From: DATJSJ01 sp035504175
GTDB taxonomy: Bacteria; Pseudomonadota; Alphaproteobacteria; Acetobacterales; Acetobacteraceae
Length of the DNA: 26,241 nt
Direction of reading: 5' to 3'
NCBI GenBank assembly: GCA_035504175.1
Contig: DATJSJ010000191.1
Span: 1-26,241 of the forward strand
In this document: positions 22,410 to 26,241 of the stretch, one piece after another
How positions within the stretch are numbered: position 1 is the stretch's first letter
Layout of the letters: each line of letters starts with the position of its first letter
Made by a program: the position numbers and the translations under genes
The notes under the pieces: generated by a model
Told to the model about the DNA's origin: nothing
Seen by the model: the letters and a program-made list of their open reading frames with translations, nothing else
The model's database searches: none

Positions 22410-22883
22410 GTGCGGCAGATGGGCGCCGGTGACCGCGCGGCCTGGGCCGCGATGCGGGCCGCGCTCTGGCCCGACGAGACGCGAGAGAGCCACGCCGAAG
22501 CGATCGACGCGTTGCTCGGGAGCGACGGAGGCCTGGCGCTCATCGCCGAGGCCCCTGGCGGCGAGCCGGCCGGGTTCGCCGAAATCGCGGTGCGGCCATA
22601 CGCCAATGGCTGCGACTCCCGGCCGGTCGCCTTCCTCGAGGGCATCTGGGTGCAACCCCGGTTCCGCCGCACGGGCGTCGGCGCCGGGCTGATCGGTCAC
22701 GCCGAGGCGCTCCTCGTCGCACGCGGATTCCGGGAGCTCGGATCGGACACCACGATCGACAACCGGGATTCGGAAGCGGCGCATCGGGCCTGGGGATTCA
22801 CCGAGACCGAGCGGGTCGTCTATTTCCGAAAGCCGTTGGCCTTGCCCGACCGCCCGGCCAATCCGGTCGCGCGGGGCCGCTGA
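22410..22883 (+). CDS. AAC(6')-like GNAT acetyltransferase
   Basis: Encodes 157 residues from GTG. The GNAT fold is visible: DRAAWAAMRAALWPDETRES near the start, GFAEIAVRPYANGCDSRPVA, then FLEGIWVQPRFRRTGVGAGL with the acetyl-CoA loop RRTGVG, and DTTIDNRDSEAAHRAWGFTE ending ERVVYFRKPL. The combination NGCDSRPVAFLEGIWV and ERVVYFRK strongly resembles aminoglycoside 6'-N-acetyltransferases of the AAC(6')-I type. Whether this chromosomal version acts on aminoglycosides is not known; it could serve another substrate. The GTG at 22410 has GGTGAGAG upstream; GTG at 22398 is an alternative. Convergent with the XRE regulator gene, 13 bases apart. Confidence 0.88.
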   Translation: MRQMGAGDRAAWAAMRAALWPDETRESHAEAIDALLGSDGGLALIAEAPGGEPAGFAEIAVRPYANGCDSRPVAFLEGIWVQPRFRRTGVGAGLIGHAEALLVARGFRELGSDTTIDNRDSEAAHRAWGFTETERVVYFRKPLALPDRPANPVARGR

Positions 22884-22896
22884 CAGAGGGGCCGGC

Positions 22897-23757
22897 TCAG
22901 CCGATCTCCTCGCGCAGCCGTGCCACGAACCCGCCGATCTCGGTCGGCTGCACCACCGCCGCGCGGATCAGCGCGTCGAAATGCAGCGTCAGCTCGCGCA
23001 CGTGGTCGCGCGCGTTGAACACGAAATACGACCGCCCGACATAGATCGCCGCCCGGATTGGCCCGAAAATCGTCACCGGCACCGAAAAGACCTGCTTGCC
23101 GCTGAACAGATACCAGCGGAACCGCGGATAGAGCTCGTCGGTCAGGCGGATGAGCTGGTCGAGCTGCTCCCGCCGCACCTCGGGATCGAGGCCGATCCAG
23201 CGCCCGTCGCCGCGCGCGAAGCTCTCCAGCATGTGCACCGGCGTGCAGGCCTCCATCTCGGTCTCGGGCCGGCGCAGATAGTCGAGGCGCGACTGGCTGA
23301 TCTCCATCCGCCGCTGCGGCGACAGCGCCAGGAATTCCTCGTATTCGAAATTGATCACCGCCGACGTCTTCAGCACGTCCGGGAAGGTCGTCGGCACATG
23401 GCGGATCTTGTAGCCCGCCGCCTGGTCGAGCCAGCCGACCAGCCGGTCATCGACCGGCGAGGGCGCATCGCGCTCGATCCCCAGCACGTCCGAGATCACC
23501 CCCGGGTCGCGCTCGGCCACGTCGCGCAGCCCGAGCAGCCAGTCGAGCGACACCTTGCAGACCTGGGCGATCGCCACGACCGACTCGATCCGGGGCAGCC
23601 GCTCGTTTCCGGGCGACAGGAGCTGCGACAGCGTCGAGCGATCGATCCCGACCGCATGGGCGAAAGCGGTCTGGCTCAGCTCCGATCGCTCGATCACCTC
23701 GATCAGCCGATCGCGGAAGCGGCGGACGGTCTCGCAGCGCGCGGCAGTGGTCTGCAT
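22897..23757 (-). CDS. XRE-family transcriptional regulator with C-terminal sensor domain
   Basis: Encodes 286 residues. Residues 12-75 are a Cro/C1-type helix-turn-helix (RFRDRLIEVIERSELSQTAF, then AHAVGIDRSTLSQLLSPGN), which binds DNA. The next ~200 residues have no domain I can name (IRHVPTTFPDVLKTSAVINF, EFLALSPQRRMEISQSRLDY, WYLFSGKQVFSVPVTIFGPI, YFVFNARDHVRELTLHFDAL). Overall layout, HTH plus a long C-terminal domain with a run of helices and a beta-rich end, recalls DUF5753-type regulators but similarity is loose. It is divergent from the desaturase gene and so probably controls it, and possibly itself. The start at 23757 leads directly into the HTH domain. Confidence 0.85.
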   Translation of the reverse strand: MQTTAARCETVRRFRDRLIEVIERSELSQTAFAHAVGIDRSTLSQLLSPGNERLPRIESVVAIAQVCKVSLDWLLGLRDVAERDPGVISDVLGIERDAPSPVDDRLVGWLDQAAGYKIRHVPTTFPDVLKTSAVINFEYEEFLALSPQRRMEISQSRLDYLRRPETEMEACTPVHMLESFARGDGRWIGLDPEVRREQLDQLIRLTDELYPRFRWYLFSGKQVFSVPVTIFGPIRAAIYVGRSYFVFNARDHVRELTLHFDALIRAAVVQPTEIGGFVARLREEIG

Positions 23758-23818
23758 GCCGCGAATCCGCCACAGATGATGGAGTTACGCAACACCGATT
23801 TCGCCCTGGCGCTTAGTC

Positions 23819-23854
23819 GCACAAACAGTGCGCAAATGCCTTTGTTCGTGCGCA
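23819..23854. promoter_or_regulatory. Possible operator between the XRE regulator and the desaturase
   Basis: GCACAAACA (23819-23827) and TGTTCGTGC (23843-23851) form an inverted repeat (8 of 9 positions) with 15 bases between. TGCGCA occurs at 23829-23834 and again at 23849-23854, 20 bases apart. The AT-richer bases in between and the divergent setting suit a regulator binding site. Visual evidence only. Confidence 0.38.
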
Positions 23855-23917
23855 TTCCCGCCTTCCGCGACGCGGTCCGAATGTGCTGCCATGATCCACA
23901 TGGTTGCATTGCGGAGT

Positions 23918-24871
23918 ATGTTGGTTGCGCCTGGGGCCACGCCGGATCGCCGGGGTCGGGGTCCGGAATGGCCGACCTGGCTCCTGATCGTCGCGATCTA
24001 CGGTGGCTGGGCGCTGCTCACCTGGTACCACGCCGCGCTGCCCGTCTGGGCGCTCGCCGCCATGGGCGGCTGGGTGATCGCCTGGCAGATGTCGCTGCAG
24101 CACGAGCTCCTGCACGGCCACCCGACCCGTCGCCGCTGGCTGAACCACGCGCTCGGCTTCCCGCCGCTCAATCTCTGGCTGCCGTTCCGGGTCTATCGCC
24201 GCACCCATCTGCGCCACCACCGCGACGAGCACCTGACCGATCCGCTGGAGGATCCGGAGAGCTACTACCTCTCACCCGGGCGTCGCCTGCACGTGCTGCA
24301 CTGGCGCTTCCTGCGCCTCTGCAACACCGTGCCCGGCCGGCTTCTCCTCGGTCCGGCCCGTGTCGTCACCTTCCTCCTCGCCGGCGAGGTGCGCGCGCTG
24401 CTGCGCGGCAATCGCGAGGCCTGGCGCACCTGGCCCACCCACCTCCTCGGCGTTGCCGCCGTCCTCGCCTGGGTCAGTCTGGTCTGCCGCATGAGCCTCC
24501 CGGCTTACCTGGCGCTCTTCGTCTATCCCGGCGTGGCACTCACCCTGCTGCGCTCACTGGCCGAGCATCGGGCCGCGCCCGGAGTGCCTCAGCGCACCGC
24601 CGTCGTCGAAAATGCGCCGCTGATGGGCCTGCTCTACCTGCACAACAATCTGCACATCGTGCACCACGCCCGACCGGACTTGCCCTGGTACCGCATCCCG
24701 GCCTGGTACCGCGCCAACCGCTCGCTGCTGCTCGCGCAGAATGGCGGCCTCGTCTACGACGGCTATGGCGACGTGCTGCGCCGCTACCTCACCTCTCCCC
24801 ACCATGACCCGCTGCACCCGATCGTCGGCATGAAGCCCGCCGCACCCCAGGCCCCGGCCGCGCCGACGTGA
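23918..24871 (+). CDS. Membrane fatty acid desaturase family protein
   Basis: Encodes about 317 residues. The histidine clusters of membrane di-iron desaturases are present: HELLHGH (about residue 61), HLRHHRDEH (about 97) and HIVHH (about 247), with hydrophobic helices between. Such enzymes introduce a double bond (or hydroxyl) into acyl chains at the membrane; the substrate is unknown. The family includes sphingolipid, carotenoid and fatty acid desaturases. Start is uncertain: ATG 23918 has GGAG directly before it; ATGs at 23891 and 23900 are in frame. The gene is divergent from the XRE regulator and its stop overlaps the start of the PhnD-like gene (GTGA). Confidence 0.87.
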   Translation: MLVAPGATPDRRGRGPEWPTWLLIVAIYGGWALLTWYHAALPVWALAAMGGWVIAWQMSLQHELLHGHPTRRRWLNHALGFPPLNLWLPFRVYRRTHLRHHRDEHLTDPLEDPESYYLSPGRRLHVLHWRFLRLCNTVPGRLLLGPARVVTFLLAGEVRALLRGNREAWRTWPTHLLGVAAVLAWVSLVCRMSLPAYLALFVYPGVALTLLRSLAEHRAAPGVPQRTAVVENAPLMGLLYLHNNLHIVHHARPDLPWYRIPAWYRANRSLLLAQNGGLVYDGYGDVLRRYLTSPHHDPLHPIVGMKPAAPQAPAAPT

Positions 24872-25656
24872 CGCCGCTCGCGGCCAGCGCCCGGATGTAC
24901 GCCGTCGCACCCGACGCGGCCGCCGCCTGGGCCCGGTTCTTCACCTGGCTCGCCGCCGCCTCCGGCGTCCCGCTCACCCTGGTCGAACATGCGTATCCGG
25001 CACCGCTCGCCGATCTCTGGGCCCGGCCCGATCTCGGCGCCACCTTCATGTGCGGCTGGCCCCTCTCGGGCGAAGCGCCCGGCCGGCCCATCCTTGCCGC
25101 TCCCGTTCCCGCCGCCGATTGGGCCGCCGGCCGCCCGATCTATCGCACCGACTTCGTCACCCGCGCCGACGCGCCCTTCGTCTCGCTCGAGGACGCGCTC
25201 TCCGGGCGGTTGGGGTTCACGGCTGAAACCTCCTGGTCCGGCGGCATCGCCCCGAGCCGGCACCTCACTTCGCGTGGACTCGCCTTCCGGCAACGCATCG
25301 GCTCGCTGGTGACGCCGCGGCGCGCCGCCGAGGCCGTGCGGGACGGCACCGTCGACGTGGCGCCGCTGGACTCCTACGCCCACGAACTGCTGCGGCGATA
25401 CGACCCGGCACTCGCCGGTACCCTGCGCGTGCTCGAGGCGACATGCGCCGCGCCGATCCCGCCGCTGGTGGCGTCACACTCGGCTCCGGAGCGGGCCGTC
25501 CGTGCTCTGCGGTCGACGCTTCTTGGGGGCCTGCCGGCCGAGATTGCGGCACCGCTGGGGCTGGTTGGGTTCGATGCTGTCGGGAGAAAGGATTACGCGG
25601 CGGCGATGGGTGAAGAAGGAAGGCCAGGGCTCCGCCCTGGACCCGCCGGGGCCTGA
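24868..25656 (+). CDS. PhnD-like substrate-binding protein without signal peptide
   Basis: Encodes 262 residues from GTG. The sequence has the periplasmic binding fold of the PhnD/SsuA family: SARMYAVAPDAAAAWARFFT, DLGATFMCGWPLSGEAPGRP, YRTDFVTRADAPFVSLEDAL then SGRLGFTAETSWSGG, GTVDVAPLDSYAHELLRRYD and a C-terminal APIPPLVASHSAP strand. PhnD binds phosphonates in an ABC importer, but no signal peptide is seen here, no permease is nearby, and the start overlaps the desaturase stop by four bases. It may therefore be a cytoplasmic ligand-binding partner of the desaturase. The last dozen residues are encoded by a palindromic repeat, and the stop TGA is exactly the loop of a hairpin. Confidence 0.82.
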   Translation: MTPLAASARMYAVAPDAAAAWARFFTWLAAASGVPLTLVEHAYPAPLADLWARPDLGATFMCGWPLSGEAPGRPILAAPVPAADWAAGRPIYRTDFVTRADAPFVSLEDALSGRLGFTAETSWSGGIAPSRHLTSRGLAFRQRIGSLVTPRRAAEAVRDGTVDVAPLDSYAHELLRRYDPALAGTLRVLEATCAAPIPPLVASHSAPERAVRALRSTLLGGLPAEIAAPLGLVGFDAVGRKDYAAAMGEEGRPGLRPGPAGA

Positions 25657-25664
25657 GGCCCCGG
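25624..25664. repeat. Two adjacent palindromes at the end of the PhnD-like gene
   Basis: CCAGGGC-TCC-GCCCTGG (25624-25640, 7-bp stem) is followed by CCGGGGCC-TGA-GGCCCCGG (25646-25664, perfect 8-bp stem). The central TGA is the stop codon of the PhnD-like gene. Highly structured and likely a dispersed repeat or a terminator. Confidence 0.8.
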
Positions 25665-25736
25665 ACCCCCATGACCTAAGGTATGGGTGCGTTCTCGCGC
25701 GTTGACAGGAGCGGACCGGCCGGGCAATCCGCGGGA

Positions 25737-26231
25737 ATGGCGGACGAGACAGGACGCGGCGGATCGGTGGAGCGGGTGCGGGCGGCTTTGCTCGCTGCCG
25801 GACATCCCGACACGATCACTGCAACGCCGGCGAGCGCCCGCACGGCGGAGGAGGCCGCGGCGGCGATCGGCTGCACCGTTGCACAGATCGCCAAGTCGAT
25901 CGTCTTCCGCGCCGGCGAGACGCCAGTGCTGGTCATTGCCTCGGGAGTCAATCGAGTTGATGCGGCCCGCGCCGGTGCCGCGCTCGGCCTCGCTTTGGCG
26001 CGGGCCGATGCCGCCTTCATTCGCGTCGCGACCGGTTTCGCGATCGGCGGCGTCGCACCGGTCGGACACGTCTCAGCGCCGCGTGTGGTGATCGACCGCG
26101 ACTTGCTGCTGCTCGACCCGATCTGGGCGGCCGCCGGCTCGCCGCAGCACGTTTTCCGCACCGATGCCGCGGCCCTTCAGCGCATCACCGGCGGCACGGT
26201 CGCCGAAGTACGCTCGGCGCCAAACGGATAA
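25737..26231 (+). CDS. YbaK/ProX-type aminoacyl-tRNA deacylase
   Basis: Encodes 164 residues. The YbaK/ProX domain removes wrongly attached amino acids from tRNA (for example Ala or Cys from tRNA-Pro). Family features: SVERVRAALLAAGHPDTITA at the start, ARTAEEAAAAIGCTVAQIAK and SIVFRAGETPVLVIASG, and GFAIGGVAPVGH, the glycine-rich catalytic loop, followed by VVIDRDLLLLDPIWAAAGSP. The lysine in QIAKS is the conserved catalytic residue. Length is normal and the protein is complete. The ATG at 25737 with GCGGGA upstream was preferred over ATG 25683. The next gene lies beyond the window. The preceding structured repeat separates it from the PhnD-like gene. Confidence 0.93.
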   Translation: MADETGRGGSVERVRAALLAAGHPDTITATPASARTAEEAAAAIGCTVAQIAKSIVFRAGETPVLVIASGVNRVDAARAGAALGLALARADAAFIRVATGFAIGGVAPVGHVSAPRVVIDRDLLLLDPIWAAAGSPQHVFRTDAAALQRITGGTVAEVRSAPNG

Positions 26232-26241
26232 AAGTCTTTTT

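Noticed and set aside
20273..22672. A 799-codon open frame on the reverse strand
   Set aside because: It lies opposite the SbmA-type transporter and GNAT genes, is rich in Gln, His, Glu and Arg, and has no recognisable motif. In GC-rich DNA such shadows are common.
22981..24807. A 608-codon forward frame
   Set aside because: It overlaps the XRE regulator (antisense) and the desaturase (another frame); only the two real genes have motifs.
1..26241. CRISPR array, tRNA, rRNA, transposase, integrase or phage genes
   Set aside because: No regularly spaced repeats, no tRNA-like T-loop with cloverleaf, and no mobile element protein motifs were seen on either strand.

Overview
The window reads as chromosomal DNA of a GC-rich alphaproteobacterium, most likely from the Acetobacteraceae/Rhodospirillales. 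This rests on alphaproteobacterial marker genes (the DUF1013 regulator TrcR, DUF1192, a NdvA/ChvA-type exporter), on the layout DUF4164-like gene - zapA - 6S RNA - 5-formyltetrahydrofolate cyclo-ligase, and on pervasive G/C third codon positions. There is no rRNA, tRNA, CRISPR array, transposase, phage gene or plasmid function. Most genes look like stable housekeeping or lineage-specific chromosomal genes.

Layout. 1-1.6 kb: the start of trcR (leftward), a DUF1192 gene (rightward), then leftward hsp20 and rpmE. The hsp20 leader folds like a ROSE RNA thermometer. 1.6-1.9 kb: a gene-free stretch with two strong inverted repeats. 1.9-3.6 kb: an SDR oxidoreductase and pyridoxal kinase (pdxY) operon. 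3.7-6.1 kb: a NdvA/ChvA-like glucan exporter and a twin-CBS-domain protein. 6.2-8.1 kb: an envelope group with three small lipoproteins and the mechanosensitive channel MscL. 8.4-9.7 kb: leftward thiE, whose stop codon lies in a long palindrome, and an unknown gene. 9.8-12.1 kb: the zapA - 6S RNA - cyclo-ligase - YmdB-like phosphoesterase block. 12.1-13.7 kb: an AT-richer leader followed by an RTX-like glycine-rich repeat protein and a strong intrinsic terminator.

13.8-15.9 kb holds an ECF sigma factor, its membrane anti-sigma factor (start and stop codons overlap) and a secreted COG4315 protein, all leftward. The same GGAATAA...CGTC promoter-like motif lies ahead of both the sigma gene and the COG4315 gene, which suggests an autoregulated unit with its own target next door. 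16.0-20.2 kb: a flavin amine oxidase-like protein, a DOPA-dioxygenase-like protein, an unknown helical protein and an EAL-domain protein that has lost its catalytic residues. 20.6-22.9 kb: a BacA/SbmA-type ABC transporter and an AAC(6')-like acetyltransferase. 22.9-25.7 kb: an XRE-type regulator divergent from a fatty acid desaturase that is translationally coupled to a PhnD-like solute-binding protein without a signal peptide. The window ends with a YbaK/ProX-type deacylase.

The most rewarding items are the ROSE-like leader, the ECF circuit with its paired promoters, the degenerate EAL protein, the regulator/desaturase/PhnD-like locus, and two places where a palindromic element supplies the end of a gene (thiE and the PhnD-like gene).
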